A stretch of 64,000 nucleotides of DNA from Armatimonas sp043757465 (GTDB lineage: Bacteria; Armatimonadota; Armatimonadia; Armatimonadales; Armatimonadaceae): assembly GCF_043757465.1 (NCBI RefSeq), contig NZ_JAYVPL010000066.1:3077-67076 (forward strand), in the 5' to 3' direction. This document shows, piece by piece, positions 43,150-52,292 of this stretch (positions are counted from its first letter, which is position 1; every line of letters begins with the position of its first letter). The translations under genes and the position numbers were made by a program. The notes below the pieces were generated by a model that was given only the letters and a program-made list of their open reading frames with translations, had not been told where the DNA came from and did not search any database.

Positions 43150-43257
43150 GCAGGTATTTTACCCGCTGGCGCGCTGCTTTTTCGTCGTAGTTTGCCAGAC
43201 ATGGAGCCGGTAGTAGCAAAAAAGCATAGTGTCTGAGTTGCTGCCAGCACAGTGTCT
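43150..43257. other. Intergenic region between SDR and PadR genes
   Basis: It holds the SDR -10 hexamer (TAAAAT, 43156-43161, minus strand). The rest shows no gene and no clear terminator for the PadR transcript. Confidence 0.4.
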
Positions 43258-43650
43258 TCAGCACACGCTCCGTCTCACCAAAATTCGCACAGGCGGAGAC
43301 ACTGGTTCTGCATCTTGTCCTCCTAAATTCCCAAGGATGCGCTCGACATTTTTTGCGTAGCTGCGCCAGAGGCTCGCGCGGCGGCTGGCCTCGGCCTTGC
43401 CTTCATCGGTGAGGCGGTAGGTCTTGCGGGGCGGGCCGCCGCTCTCGGTGCTGGGCTGCCACTCCCCGACAATTAAGTCATCGTCTTCGAGGGTGCGCAG
43501 GGCCGGGTAGAGCGCACCATCGCGTAGGACGAGCCCGCCCTCGCAGCGCTTATCAATCTCGCGAGCGATGGCGTAGCCGTGCGCGGGGCCGCTCTCCAAA
43601 ATGGCGAGGACAAAGATCGGTATGTCGTTGCGGGGAAGCTCTTTTGCCAT
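43258..43650 (-). CDS. PadR family transcriptional regulator
   Basis: The 130-residue protein has the PadR winged-helix core: DIPIFVLAILESGPAHGYAIAREID near residue 10, LVLRDGALYPALRTLEDDDLI near 38, and PPRKTYRLTDEGKAEASRRA near 70. These proteins repress or activate nearby genes, often for stress or transport. The C-terminal helix is short. The target is not evident. The SDR at 42394 downstream in the same direction and the divergent amidase at 43729 are candidates. It runs on the minus strand and starts 78 bases from the amidase start. Confidence 0.88.
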   Translation of the reverse strand: MAKELPRNDIPIFVLAILESGPAHGYAIAREIDKRCEGGLVLRDGALYPALRTLEDDDLIVGEWQPSTESGGPPRKTYRLTDEGKAEASRRASLWRSYAKNVERILGNLGGQDAEPVSPPVRILVRRSVC

Positions 43651-43710
43651 GGTTTTTCGTTAACTATTCTGAAATAAGCATACCCCGAATTAAGAATAGC
43701 GTCAAGCCGA

Positions 43711-43716
43711 TATACT
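43711..43716 (+). promoter_or_regulatory. -10 hexamer TATACT of the amidase gene
   Basis: TATACT ends 13 bases before the ATG at 43729. The leader would be at most a few bases, with GGAACAG between. Confidence 0.45.
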
Positions 43717-43728
43717 TACCGGAACAGA

Positions 43729-44475
43729 ATGCGTAAGCCTGCCAGTAGGATAACAGCCGTCCCCAAAACAAAAGCCAGCCGGGCTGCGCGTACGCTTCGA
43801 GGGGTCGTGGTAGTGTTAGACCCTGGCCACGGCGGCACCGACCCGGGAGCCAGCCGGGAGGGAATCTATGAGGCCGCGCTCAGCTACCGTATGGCGGCCA
43901 CACTCGCGGAAGTGCTCAAGCCACTGGGGGCGGAAGTACGCTTCACGGTGCGCAGCGCCGCACTCCGTCGCAAGCCGATCTCGGGCAAGTCCGAGCCCGC
44001 GCTTATCCTCCCGCGCGATGCCACGCTCCCGAATGGTCAGCGCCTCAATGCGGGGCGCGAGGTCCCTGAGTATCTCCACGCCCGCGCCGCCGTCGCTGCT
44101 CGCGCCTGGAAGCAGAAACGCCCCCATGTCGTCTTTCTGGCTCTGCATTTTGATGTCTCGGAGAACCCCAATGATCACGGCGGCTTTGCGATGTGGGACA
44201 TCCGTGAGAACCACGCCTGTACCCTTGCCTGCGAGATCACCCGCCGCTTCGCCGCCGCTGGTCTGAGCGGCAACCGTCGCCCCCAGCCGCGCCCCAATGA
44301 CTTGGGCGTCCTCAACCCCCAGTTCAACCCCGTGCGCCAGAAAACCCTGGTGGAGCTCGCGACGATCACCAACACCGCTGATCGAAAAAAAGCCCTCGAT
44401 CCCAAGTGGCGCTGGCGAGTCGCACGGATTCTGGCGGCGGCAATTGTGGCTTGTAAAAAAGCACGTCTGACCTAG
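43729..44475 (+). CDS. N-acetylmuramoyl-L-alanine amidase (Amidase_3)
   Basis: The 248-residue protein has the zinc-amidase motifs VVVLDPGHGGTDPGA near residue 28 (His ligand), the Glu in GIYEAALSYRMA, LALHFDVSENPN near 142 (second His), and LVELATITNTADRK near 210 (catalytic Glu). The family cleaves the bond between MurNAc and L-Ala in peptidoglycan. The N-terminus is basic and has no clear signal peptide, so its route to the wall is open. The mutL gene starts 19 bases downstream behind its own -10 box. Confidence 0.88.
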   Translation: MRKPASRITAVPKTKASRAARTLRGVVVVLDPGHGGTDPGASREGIYEAALSYRMAATLAEVLKPLGAEVRFTVRSAALRRKPISGKSEPALILPRDATLPNGQRLNAGREVPEYLHARAAVAARAWKQKRPHVVFLALHFDVSENPNDHGGFAMWDIRENHACTLACEITRRFAAAGLSGNRRPQPRPNDLGVLNPQFNPVRQKTLVELATITNTADRKKALDPKWRWRVARILAAAIVACKKARLT

Positions 44476-44480
44476 CAGGG

Positions 44481-44486
44481 TATACT
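44481..44486 (+). promoter_or_regulatory. -10 hexamer TATACT of mutL
   Basis: TATACT ends 8 bases before the GTG start at 44494, with no ribosome site. A leaderless GTG-start mRNA is expected. Confidence 0.55.
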
Positions 44487-44493
44487 AGCCCTT

Positions 44494-46347
44494 GTGCCGG
44501 ATGAAGAAAATAATGACTCGGTAGTACGTCTGCTCGACGATAACACGGCCAACCAGATCGCGGCGGGTGAGGTGGTCGAGAGGCCGTCGTCGGTGGTGAA
44601 GGAGCTGGTCGAGAATAGCCTGGACGCCGGGGCGAGCCGGATCGAGGTGGAGCTTTTTGAGGGCGGCAAAAATAAGATCGTCGTGCGAGACAACGGAGCG
44701 GGGATGAGCCGCGCGGATGCCGTTCTCGCACTCCAGCGCCACGCCACCAGCAAGATTCGCTCCGCCGACGATCTTTTCTCCATCCACACCCTGGGCTTTC
44801 GCGGCGAAGCGCTCCCCTCCATTGCGTCGGTCTCGGACTTTCGGATTCTGACCAAGCGCCCTCAGGACGAGACCGGCACCGAGATTATTGTCAGGGCGGG
44901 CGAGCTGGCCGACGTTCGTGATGCTGCCGCGCCCGACGGCACCCAGATCACGGTGGAGAACTTATTTTTCTGTGTTCCGGCACGCCTGAAGTTTCTCAAG
45001 ACCACCCAGACCGAGCTGAACCACGCCACGGATTTTCTGCACCGGCTGATTCTGGCCTACCACACGATTGGGTTCCGGCTCACCCACGACAGCCACGAGC
45101 TGATTGCCTACCCTGGCTCTGCCGACCCGCGTCAGGCACTTGCGACGGTCTACGGCCGCGATGTGGCACGTGAGATGGTGCCGCTGCTCTACGAGTCGCC
45201 CGGCCTCACGGTGCGCGGCTCGGTGAGTAAGCCCAGTGTCAGTAAAGCAACACGCAGTGCGCAGGCGTTTTTCGTCAATGGCCGCCATGTGCGCAGCCGC
45301 ACGGTTCAGCACGCCTTCGATGCCGCGTTCTCCAGGCTCATGACCACGGAGCGCCACCCTGTCGTCGCGCTCTTCGTGGAAATCTCCCCGGAGCTGGTGG
45401 ATGTCAATGTCCATCCCGCAAAAACAGAGGTACGCTTCACCCGTGATGGTGAGGTCTACGCCGCGATCAGTCGTGCCGTCGAGAGTGCGCTGCTCACAGG
45501 CGGCCTGGTTCCCGAAGTGACGGTTCAGGCCTCACTCCCGGAGCTTTCCCAACCCACCACACTGACCATGCCCGGCATGGGGGAGCGCGGCAGTGAGCGC
45601 CTTGCGCCACCGCTACGCACCAGCCTCTCGAACTACGTGAATCTGGAGTCTGCCCTAGCGTCAGAACCCACCCCGGTTTCGTTCGTCCCTCCCTCCAACG
45701 ACCCGGGTGGGTTCGAGCAACCAAGCGCCTACATTGGCTTCGACGGCTACCGAATCGGGCGGCTTCGGGTACTGGGGCAGTCGCGCAACACCTATATTAT
45801 TGCCGAGACCGACGATGCCCTCTTGCTCATTGACCAGCATATCGCCCATGAGCGCGTGCTCTACGAGCAGATGATGAACGGCGCGACCGACAGCGCCTGG
45901 GGCGTCGTGACGCAGCATCTCGCGGTTCCTCAGACTCTGGATCTCTCCCCCGCCGATGCGCGCGTGGTGCAGGAGCGACTCGGCGCTCTGGAGAGATCGG
46001 GATTTATTCTAGAGCCTTTTGGGGGAGAGACGTTCATGGTTCGCGCCGTCCCCGCCCGTGTCGCCGACAAGCCCTATTTGGAGATTCTCAAAGAAATTAT
46101 CGAGGAACTCACCCAGACCAGTGTCGCGCGACGCTTACTGGTTGCCCATGAGTCGGCAATTATCATGGCATCGTGTAAAATGGCAGTCAAGAAAGGCGAC
46201 CCGCTGACCATGGACGAGATGACACGCCTGCTCGCCGATCTCGCCCAGATGCGCAATCCCTTCACCTGTCCGCACGGTCGCCCGATCCTCCTAGCCCTCT
46301 CGCACCACGAGATGGATAGGAAGTTCCATCGGATTGGCCCTCACTAA
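44494..46347 (+). CDS. mutL: DNA mismatch repair protein MutL (endonuclease type)
   Basis: The 617-residue protein starts at GTG 44494. The GHKL ATPase part has ANQIAAGEVVERPSSVVKEL, NSLDAGA, DNGAGM near residue 70 and GFRGEALPSIASV near 105. The C-terminal part has DQH-x2-E-type IDQHIAHERVLYE (Asp447), SCKMAVKKGD and CPHGRP (Cys592), the metal-binding motifs of MutL proteins that nick DNA themselves, as in bacteria without MutH. Ile replaces the usual Ala of DQHA. It acts after MutS in mismatch repair. A leaderless promoter precedes it. Confidence 0.96.
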   Translation: MPDEENNDSVVRLLDDNTANQIAAGEVVERPSSVVKELVENSLDAGASRIEVELFEGGKNKIVVRDNGAGMSRADAVLALQRHATSKIRSADDLFSIHTLGFRGEALPSIASVSDFRILTKRPQDETGTEIIVRAGELADVRDAAAPDGTQITVENLFFCVPARLKFLKTTQTELNHATDFLHRLILAYHTIGFRLTHDSHELIAYPGSADPRQALATVYGRDVAREMVPLLYESPGLTVRGSVSKPSVSKATRSAQAFFVNGRHVRSRTVQHAFDAAFSRLMTTERHPVVALFVEISPELVDVNVHPAKTEVRFTRDGEVYAAISRAVESALLTGGLVPEVTVQASLPELSQPTTLTMPGMGERGSERLAPPLRTSLSNYVNLESALASEPTPVSFVPPSNDPGGFEQPSAYIGFDGYRIGRLRVLGQSRNTYIIAETDDALLLIDQHIAHERVLYEQMMNGATDSAWGVVTQHLAVPQTLDLSPADARVVQERLGALERSGFILEPFGGETFMVRAVPARVADKPYLEILKEIIEELTQTSVARRLLVAHESAIIMASCKMAVKKGDPLTMDEMTRLLADLAQMRNPFTCPHGRPILLALSHHEMDRKFHRIGPH

Positions 46348-46352
46348 ATGTT

Positions 46353-48317
46353 ATGCTAAAACTTGGTCTTATCGTCTTGGCTACCTGTGTGGCCCTTCCT
46401 ACCATGGCCCAGCCCGCATGGACTCCCCGTGTTGAAGTACAAGGCACAGAGCTACGGGTCAACGACGTGGTCGTCCTGCGTGCCCGTAGCACAGTTGGGG
46501 GCATCGTGCCCACGGACCGTGTCCGGCTGAGTGCGGAGCGCCTGAGAGATCTCACCCGTGTGGGCCTGGAGCCCGGTGCGGTGCGTGTCGATATCGAAAC
46601 CGAGACACGCCACCGCACCGAAGTACGCACTGTCACCAAGATGGTGGAGCGTACCATCACACGGCGTGTGAATAAAAAACGCCGCAGGGTCAAGATCGAG
46701 GTGCCGGTTCAAGTCAAGCAGACGGTCAATGTCACCTACGAGATTGAGACAGAAGCGCGCCTGATCGCCAGCGGCAAGGTTCTAGCTACAGCCAGCCCCA
46801 CGGAAGCGAAGGCACTGAGCCTCGCCAAACCCTCACTGCTCGTTGAGAACTGGGCCAAGTCGTTGCGCCACGCCCTGGCCATTCCCGGTATCGCCGTTAG
46901 CGATACGGGGCAGATCGTCCCCTGGATGGAAAAGCGCACCCTCAAGTTCTCCGGAGCAGCCCGCGGGCCAGTGACAGTCCAGCGCCAGAGTGGTCTGGGC
47001 AGCCCCGTGGAGGCCAGTGTGAACCTGTCAAACAGCACTATCACACTGCTAGGTAAGTCCGTGGGGCGCGATATCTTAGTGATTTCACGCGAAGGTGCCA
47101 GCGATAAACTCACCGTGGCAGTGCAGCCCTATGCCGCCACTCTGCTTGCCCCACAACCCGTTGTCCTTACGGGAACCGGTGTTGGCGGGGAGAAAGTTGC
47201 GAAGCTGGTTTTAGCCAGTGCACGCGCGGCAGTGCAGCCCCTCTCGGGAGCGAGTTTCAAGATAGAGACAGACCCTGATTCCGTGCCCCCGCCCGCATCC
47301 GGGAAATCGCTGGCCGTTCCTATCAACGTGAGTATCTCCGGCCCTGAGATGCTCCCGGTGCACCAGACTCTGAAGATTCCGGTCGTGTCTCGAAGCCTCC
47401 CCAAGGCGGAGACCAATGCCCTATTTTTCTCCAATAACCCCGAGCGCATCACTGCCGCCCAGACTCTCTATGTCGCACGCCTCAGCATGGGCACAGCAAG
47501 GCTTCTGTACCACCACTGGAATAACACGGGGCAGAACCTCTGGTTTGTTGCCGAGCTCGTCAACGACGGCGAGACGTCTGCACAGGTTCAGGTACTCGGG
47601 GCGGACGCAGGCCCGGTGCGGGATACGGTCTGGGTTGGCTATCGCGCCACATCGGATTTTTTCAGTGCCTACCAGAGCGACTCTGGAATGGTAGTGGAGG
47701 TTCCCGCACACAGCCGCATGGCCTTCCAGGCGATCCGGCTCCCCAATGACCTGACGATTTCCGGACTGTTTCAGCTACGCCTGATCTCTGGAACCGCTCC
47801 TCTGGTGCGCGTGGGTGCCGACACGCCCGGATCCCCAACAACAATACCAGACATCCTACGGGCTACCCCTCTGACAGAGAGCATGCAGGCCCAGCTCCGC
47901 GACACCGACCGCCAGTCGCCCCACGTCTATCCCAAGCCCAGTATCAACCTGACAGCCAAGCACAGTGTCGGAGGGCGGTGGGGTTTTTTCTCTGTAGGAC
48001 GCTCACCCATTGCGGCCACGGATCCCGCCCAAGCGCTGGAGGGCAACTACGGGGTATTCTACAACATCCAGCTCACACTGGAGAATACGACAAGCGCTCC
48101 GGCAGATATCAAGCTGATCTTTGAGCCCGCCGGTGGCATGGCGGGAGCCGTTTTCTTGATCGACGGTAAACGCGTAGAGATTCCCCGCACCAACATGCCC
48201 ACCGAGACGACTCTGGCCACCTTCCGCCTCGCGCCCGGTGCAAGAAAAGTCGTCCCCGTCCGAACACTGCCTCTCTCAGGCTCCAACTATCCGATTAATT
48301 TGATCGTAAAATCCTAA
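46353..48317 (+). CDS. Secreted protein of unknown function downstream of mutL
   Basis: The 654-residue protein has a signal peptide (MLKLGLIVLATCVALPTMAQ). Residues 30-140 contain NDVVVLRARSTVGG and a very basic segment near 85-115 (RTITRRVNKKRRRVKIEVPV). The rest is made of several immunoglobulin-like beta domains with Ala/Gly/Ser/Thr-rich strands. No known family is recognised, so it is an orphan. It begins 5 bases after mutL and could be translated from the same mRNA. A role in the envelope or outside is inferred from the signal peptide only. Confidence 0.7.
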   Translation: MLKLGLIVLATCVALPTMAQPAWTPRVEVQGTELRVNDVVVLRARSTVGGIVPTDRVRLSAERLRDLTRVGLEPGAVRVDIETETRHRTEVRTVTKMVERTITRRVNKKRRRVKIEVPVQVKQTVNVTYEIETEARLIASGKVLATASPTEAKALSLAKPSLLVENWAKSLRHALAIPGIAVSDTGQIVPWMEKRTLKFSGAARGPVTVQRQSGLGSPVEASVNLSNSTITLLGKSVGRDILVISREGASDKLTVAVQPYAATLLAPQPVVLTGTGVGGEKVAKLVLASARAAVQPLSGASFKIETDPDSVPPPASGKSLAVPINVSISGPEMLPVHQTLKIPVVSRSLPKAETNALFFSNNPERITAAQTLYVARLSMGTARLLYHHWNNTGQNLWFVAELVNDGETSAQVQVLGADAGPVRDTVWVGYRATSDFFSAYQSDSGMVVEVPAHSRMAFQAIRLPNDLTISGLFQLRLISGTAPLVRVGADTPGSPTTIPDILRATPLTESMQAQLRDTDRQSPHVYPKPSINLTAKHSVGGRWGFFSVGRSPIAATDPAQALEGNYGVFYNIQLTLENTTSAPADIKLIFEPAGGMAGAVFLIDGKRVEIPRTNMPTETTLATFRLAPGARKVVPVRTLPLSGSNYPINLIVKS

Positions 48318-48333
48318 ACTTTCACAAAAACGC

Positions 48334-48362
48334 TTGACAGATAGAGGGAGGATTGGTAGAGT
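48334..48362 (+). promoter_or_regulatory. Sigma-70-type promoter of the PEP-CTERM gene
   Basis: A perfect TTGACA (48334-48339) and TAGAGT (48357-48362) are 17 bases apart. The predicted start near 48369 leaves a leader of about 175 bases. A second candidate -10 (TATAAT at 48445-48450) lies inside that leader. Confidence 0.6.
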
Positions 48363-48386
48363 GGTAGGTGCGCGACAGAAGCCTCT

Positions 48387-48419
48387 GACAACAAGGTTGT
48401 CAAAGTGTTGGTCGCCAAC
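48387..48419 (+). other. Tandem hairpins in the 5' leader
   Basis: GACAAC-aag-GTTGTC (48387-48401) and GTTGG-tcg-CCAAC (48407-48419) are two adjacent perfect small stems. They are in the transcribed leader of the PEP-CTERM gene and may stabilise or regulate it. Confidence 0.45.
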
Positions 48420-48543
48420 AGGTTTAATCATCTCCCTAATAGGGTATAATCCCATGGGTAGGGTCTCGAAATTAAGAGCATGCAAAAAGCGTGCCAAACA
48501 GTAGATCCCTCTCAGTTTTGTTTGTAAGAAGAGGTAAAAACAG

Positions 48544-49230
48544 ATGCAAATTTCTCGTAATTTTTTAAGTGGTGCTTTAGCAAGTGCACTTATTTTGGGG
48601 ATAGCTAGTGGATCTGATGCTCAGTCCGTGTTCGGAACAGTGGGGACTGTTGCGGGCAATCAGAATTTCTTCAATTCTATGGGGACTTATTTTACGATCG
48701 CAAGCTCTCTCGGTGAGGGTTTTACGGTAGATAGCATCGGTGTGTTCGATTCAAATGCAGATGGTATCGCAGGAACACTCACAGCCGCTATTTTCAATGT
48801 GACTACTAGTAGTATAGTTTCCGGTACGCAACAAACATTTACGAGTGGTTCGCCGGGGACGCTTGGAGCTGGTTCCTATCGCTTTAAATCAATCACTCCT
48901 GTGACTCTTGCTCCTGGTAGCTATGCAATCGTCGGTCGTGGATTCGGTAGTAGTGACCTGAACTACAATGCAGGGGCTGATTCTGGCGCACCACCCTCCA
49001 AAATTATCACCATAGATGCAGTCAATGGCCCTACTCAGCTCACTTTCAGCAATACCTATTTTGATGGCACTGGGAATGCAAGTCTAATTCTGCCGACTAC
49101 TCTCGATGGTGCTAAAGATCGCTATGGAGCAGGAGCTTTCACCGTCGTGATTCCCGAACCTGGGACACTCGCACTGCTTGGCTTTGGGCTGGCACCGGTC
49201 ACTCTTGCGATTCGCCGCCGCCGAAAGTAA
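48544..49230 (+). CDS. PEP-CTERM sorted exported protein
   Basis: The 228-residue protein has a signal peptide (residues 1-26, ending near ASGSDAQ) and a C-terminal sorting tail VIPEPGTLALLGFGLAPVTL followed by RRRRK. The tail is the PEP-CTERM signal cut by exosortase, which anchors proteins in the outer envelope in bacteria that make exopolysaccharide. The middle is a Ser/Thr/Gly-rich beta domain. The gene has its own promoter, a long structured leader and a strong terminator, so it is a separate unit. The exosortase is not in this window. Confidence 0.85.
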   Translation: MQISRNFLSGALASALILGIASGSDAQSVFGTVGTVAGNQNFFNSMGTYFTIASSLGEGFTVDSIGVFDSNADGIAGTLTAAIFNVTTSSIVSGTQQTFTSGSPGTLGAGSYRFKSITPVTLAPGSYAIVGRGFGSSDLNYNAGADSGAPPSKIITIDAVNGPTQLTFSNTYFDGTGNASLILPTTLDGAKDRYGAGAFTVVIPEPGTLALLGFGLAPVTLAIRRRRK

Positions 49231-49250
49231 GTTCCTACCTCTTTTTACTT

Positions 49251-49280
49251 AAGCCGGGTGGAGTCCACCCGGCTTTTTTG
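49251..49280 (+). terminator. Rho-independent terminator after the PEP-CTERM gene
   Basis: AAGCCGGGTGG (49251-49261) pairs with CCACCCGGCTT (49265-49275) around AGT and is followed by a T-run. It ends just before the ATG of the glycosylase gene at 49286. Confidence 0.9.
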
Positions 49281-49285
49281 CGTCT

Positions 49286-50116
49286 ATGATTCTCCTTGAT
49301 CCCCATGAGCTTGACCTTGAAGCCACGCTTTTTTCCGGTCAGCTCTTTCGTTGGCAAAGAGATAAATCGGGTTGGCTGGCAGGAACCGTCGGTGCACAGT
49401 CTCTTCAGTTGCGCCAGCAAGAAAATACACTAGAATTCTCAGGAGCCACGGAGGCGTTTGTACGCTCTTTCCTACGGCTCGATGACTTCGCTCTGGCACA
49501 ACAAGCCAAGTGGTGGTGCGCAAACGATCCGCTTTTTGCGACGGCATGGAATCGCCAGCCCGGCCTGCGACTCCTGCGCCAGGAGCCACACGAGTGTTTT
49601 TTCTCCTTTCTCTGCGCCTCCGTAGCACCTATCGCTCGGATTAGCAAGATGCTGCAAGCCGTCTGTGAAGAAGCCACGGGCGATCCATTTGGTTCCTTCC
49701 CCACACTCGATCAGCTTCTTACGCTCCGCGAGAGTAGGCTGCGAGAGCGTGGGCTAGGCTTTCGGGCTGGGCGCGTGGTGGCATCCGCACGTAAACTAGC
49801 CGAAAAGCCTGAGGGCTGGCTGGAGTCGCTACGCGGAAAACCTTTGAGTGAGATGGAGGCAGAGCTGACACAGTTCCCTGGTATTGGCCGCAAGATCGCC
49901 GACTGTATTGCCCTGTTTTCACTCAATGCCGATGCCGCCGTTCCGGTGGACACACACATCTGGCGCATTGCTAAAACATACTATGCTCCCGAGCTACGGG
50001 ACGCCTCACTCACACCCGCCCACTACGAGCGCGCCGTGTCAGCGTTCCAGAGTAAGTTCGGTTCCTATGCGGGTTGGGCGCAGCAGACACTCTTCTACCA
50101 GCAGGCGGTAAAATAG
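49286..50116 (+). CDS. ogg: 8-oxoguanine DNA glycosylase (OGG1/HhH-GPD type)
   Basis: The 276-residue protein has the OGG1-type N-terminal beta domain (TLFSGQLFRWQRDKSGWLAG) and a helix-hairpin-helix FPGIGRKIADCIALF with the catalytic Lys203, followed by VPVDTHIWRIA with Asp222. It removes 8-oxoguanine from DNA by forming a Schiff base with Lys. Ogg1-type enzymes are less common in bacteria than MutM. The start lies just 6 bases after the T-run of the terminator, so transcription must begin at or near the ATG. cysS follows after 35 bases. Confidence 0.88.
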   Translation: MILLDPHELDLEATLFSGQLFRWQRDKSGWLAGTVGAQSLQLRQQENTLEFSGATEAFVRSFLRLDDFALAQQAKWWCANDPLFATAWNRQPGLRLLRQEPHECFFSFLCASVAPIARISKMLQAVCEEATGDPFGSFPTLDQLLTLRESRLRERGLGFRAGRVVASARKLAEKPEGWLESLRGKPLSEMEAELTQFPGIGRKIADCIALFSLNADAAVPVDTHIWRIAKTYYAPELRDASLTPAHYERAVSAFQSKFGSYAGWAQQTLFYQQAVK

Positions 50117-50151
50117 GAAATCGCCCCGATGAACCGGGGCGGCGCAACATT

Positions 50152-51567
50152 ATGAATATTTTTCTCTATAATACGCTCAGCCGCACTAAAGAGCGCCTCG
50201 TACCGCTCGTTCCTGGACAGATCGGGCTGTATACTTGCGGACCGACGGTCTACAACTATGCCCATATCGGCAACCTGCGCACATTTCTCTTCGAGGACCT
50301 GCTGGTTCGGACGCTGCGGTTTTGTGGACTCAAAACCACCTGGGTGATGAATATCACCGATGTGGGGCACTTGACCAGCGATGAGGATGAGGGCGATGAC
50401 AAGATGCAGATCGCGGCTCAGCGTGAGGGGAAAGACCCGTGGGCGATTGCAGAGTTCTATACTGAGGCGTTTCTGAGTGACATTGACCGCCTGAATCTCA
50501 CCCGGCCTGATCACCTGCCCCGCGCTACGGCGCACGTGCAGGAGATGATCGAGATCAATAAGACACTGGAGGCGAAGGGCTACACCTACACTACCGCAGA
50601 AGCGCTTTATTTCGATACCAGCCAGTTCCCAGAGTACGGCAAGCTCGCTCGTCTGAGACTTGATGAGCTAAAAGTGGCGGCCCGTGACGATGTAAATGTA
50701 GATAGCGGCAAGCGCGGCCCGGCGGACTTTGTGCTCTGGTTCTCGAACAAGCCCAACCACATCATGAAGTGGGAGTCGCCGTGGGGCGTGGGCTACCCAG
50801 GCTGGCATATCGAGTGCTCGGCGATGAGCATGAAGTATCTTGGGGAGACCTTGGATATCCACTGCGGCGGCAACGACCATATCTCGGTGCACCACACCAA
50901 TGAGATCGCGCAGTCTGAGTGCTGCACGGGGCACACGTTTGCCAATATCTGGATGCATGCCGCGTTTCTGACGCTAGGCCGCGACACCAAGATGAGTAAG
51001 AGTAAAGGCGGATTTATCACGCTGGAGACTCTGATTGCCTCAAAATACGACCCACTGGCGTATCGGTATCTCTGCCTTCAGGCGCACTACCGAAGCGAGC
51101 TGGAGCTGAAGTGGACCTGGAACCCAGAGAATCAAGAGATCGGCAGCGCATCGAACTTGGATGCCGCTGCCGGAACCCTCAAGCGCCTCTACGAGCGAGT
51201 CGCGCGAGTGGAGGACGAGCCACTCGCGGATACAGCGGCATTCAAGGCCGCAAAGACCGATGTGCTGGCCGCTCTCACGGATGACTTGAACGTACCACGT
51301 GCCGTCGGCTTGCTCCACTCCTACGACTCACCACGACTCTGGAAACACTTCGATGCCGTGCTTGGCCTGAAGCTGGAGGAACGTGCGGTCAAGACCGAAG
51401 AAGTGATTATTGAGGTTCCCAATGATATTCAGTCACTGGTCGAGGAGCGGCAGGCCGCTCGGAAAGCCAAAGACTTTACCCGCTCTGATGTGATTCGCGC
51501 CCAGCTCGCGGAGCGGGGCTGGGAGCTCGCCGACACCCCACAAGGCCCAAAAGTAACAAGAAAATGA
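50152..51567 (+). CDS. cysS: Cysteinyl-tRNA synthetase
   Basis: The 471-residue protein starts at ATG 50152. It has YTCGPTVYNYAHIGNLRT (the HIGH motif reads HIGN), GYPGWHIECSAMSMKYLG, DIHCGGNDHISVHHTNEIAQ and the KMSKS motif in DTKMSKSKGGF. The zinc ligands (Cys in TCGPT, Cys in IECSA, His and Glu in HHTNE) are kept. The G-G-N-D-H-I-S-V-H-H-T-N-E reading differs from the more common DLIFPHHENE and marks a divergent CysS clade. A hairpin CGCCCCG/CGGGGCG lies at 50122-50141 before the start. The stop overlaps the next start by ATGA. Confidence 0.95.
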   Translation: MNIFLYNTLSRTKERLVPLVPGQIGLYTCGPTVYNYAHIGNLRTFLFEDLLVRTLRFCGLKTTWVMNITDVGHLTSDEDEGDDKMQIAAQREGKDPWAIAEFYTEAFLSDIDRLNLTRPDHLPRATAHVQEMIEINKTLEAKGYTYTTAEALYFDTSQFPEYGKLARLRLDELKVAARDDVNVDSGKRGPADFVLWFSNKPNHIMKWESPWGVGYPGWHIECSAMSMKYLGETLDIHCGGNDHISVHHTNEIAQSECCTGHTFANIWMHAAFLTLGRDTKMSKSKGGFITLETLIASKYDPLAYRYLCLQAHYRSELELKWTWNPENQEIGSASNLDAAAGTLKRLYERVARVEDEPLADTAAFKAAKTDVLAALTDDLNVPRAVGLLHSYDSPRLWKHFDAVLGLKLEERAVKTEEVIIEVPNDIQSLVEERQAARKAKDFTRSDVIRAQLAERGWELADTPQGPKVTRK

Positions 51568-52232
51568 GACTTTGGAGTGCTGAGCAACACACGGCGTTTA
51601 ACCAAGACGGCTTTGTGCTCGTCCCTGGCCTGATTCCGGGTGATATCGCCGCAAAGGCGGAGGCAGTGATCTGGAAGAATTTAGAGGCCGATCCCGCGGA
51701 TCCCAGAACTTGGGAAGGCAAACCCGTCGGCTCCGGACATCGCTCACCCGAGGTGCTCGCGATATTCACGGAGGAAATGGCGCAGCTTGTGGATGAGATT
51801 TGTGAGGAGCCCCAGCCCGACTGGCAACCACCGATGTCGGCGTTTGCGATCAATATCTTTCCTCAGCCGGGAGAATGGAGCCACTACGGCCCCCACATTG
51901 ACCATGCCCTAGAAAAAGATGGCTACCGAACGTTTCCGCGCCCGATGCGGCTGGCGTCGCTGCTCTATCTCACGGACTGTAAGCACGACGGTGCCGCAAC
52001 CGTGGTCTGGCCGAGTTCTCATAAAAAAATTGAGGCATTCGCAAAGAGCGATCCCGAGCGGTTCACGCGGATGTTCACGCTCAATAACAGCCTCAGCGAG
52101 TTGGATTTAGGGGAGGGTATTCAGGTGGAGGGCAAGCGCGGTGACGTGCTCTTCTACCATTACCTCTGCGCTCACTCGGGAAGCCGTAACGTCCGCGACT
52201 ATCCCCGCTTCGCTATCGCCCACAAATGGTAG
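51564..52232 (+). CDS. Phytanoyl-CoA dioxygenase-like protein
   Basis: The 222-residue protein shows a PhyH-type Fe(II)/2-oxoglutarate centre: HYGPHIDHALEKDG near residue 112 provides His-x-Asp, and YHYLCAHSGSRNVRDYPRFAI near 198-215 provides the distal His and Arg. The ATG overlaps the cysS stop (ATGA, 51564-51567), so it is translationally coupled to cysS. The enzyme would hydroxylate an unknown small molecule. A second family member lies at 29496. The reason for linkage to cysS is not clear. Confidence 0.78.
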   Translation: MRLWSAEQHTAFNQDGFVLVPGLIPGDIAAKAEAVIWKNLEADPADPRTWEGKPVGSGHRSPEVLAIFTEEMAQLVDEICEEPQPDWQPPMSAFAINIFPQPGEWSHYGPHIDHALEKDGYRTFPRPMRLASLLYLTDCKHDGAATVVWPSSHKKIEAFAKSDPERFTRMFTLNNSLSELDLGEGIQVEGKRGDVLFYHYLCAHSGSRNVRDYPRFAIAHKW

Positions 52233-52245
52233 AGAGAGGCCTTTG

Positions 52246-52285
52246 GGATAGAACTGCGTTACAATGGATAGAACTGCGTTACAAT
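52246..52285. repeat. 20-bp perfect tandem duplication holding the -10 box
   Basis: GGATAGAACTGCGTTACAAT occurs twice head to tail (52246-52265 and 52266-52285), followed by GGG. Each copy ends with TACAAT. The second TACAAT ends 8 bases before the ATG at 52293, so the promoter region has been duplicated. Confidence 0.8.
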
Positions 52286-52292
52286 GGGAAGC

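Larger units (their letters stand above)
48318..48543. other. Long leader region of the PEP-CTERM gene
   Basis: This 226-base region holds the promoter at 48334-48362, the tandem hairpins at 48387-48419, a second TATAAT at 48445-48450 and an AAGAGGT ribosome site before ATG 48544. Confidence 0.6.
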
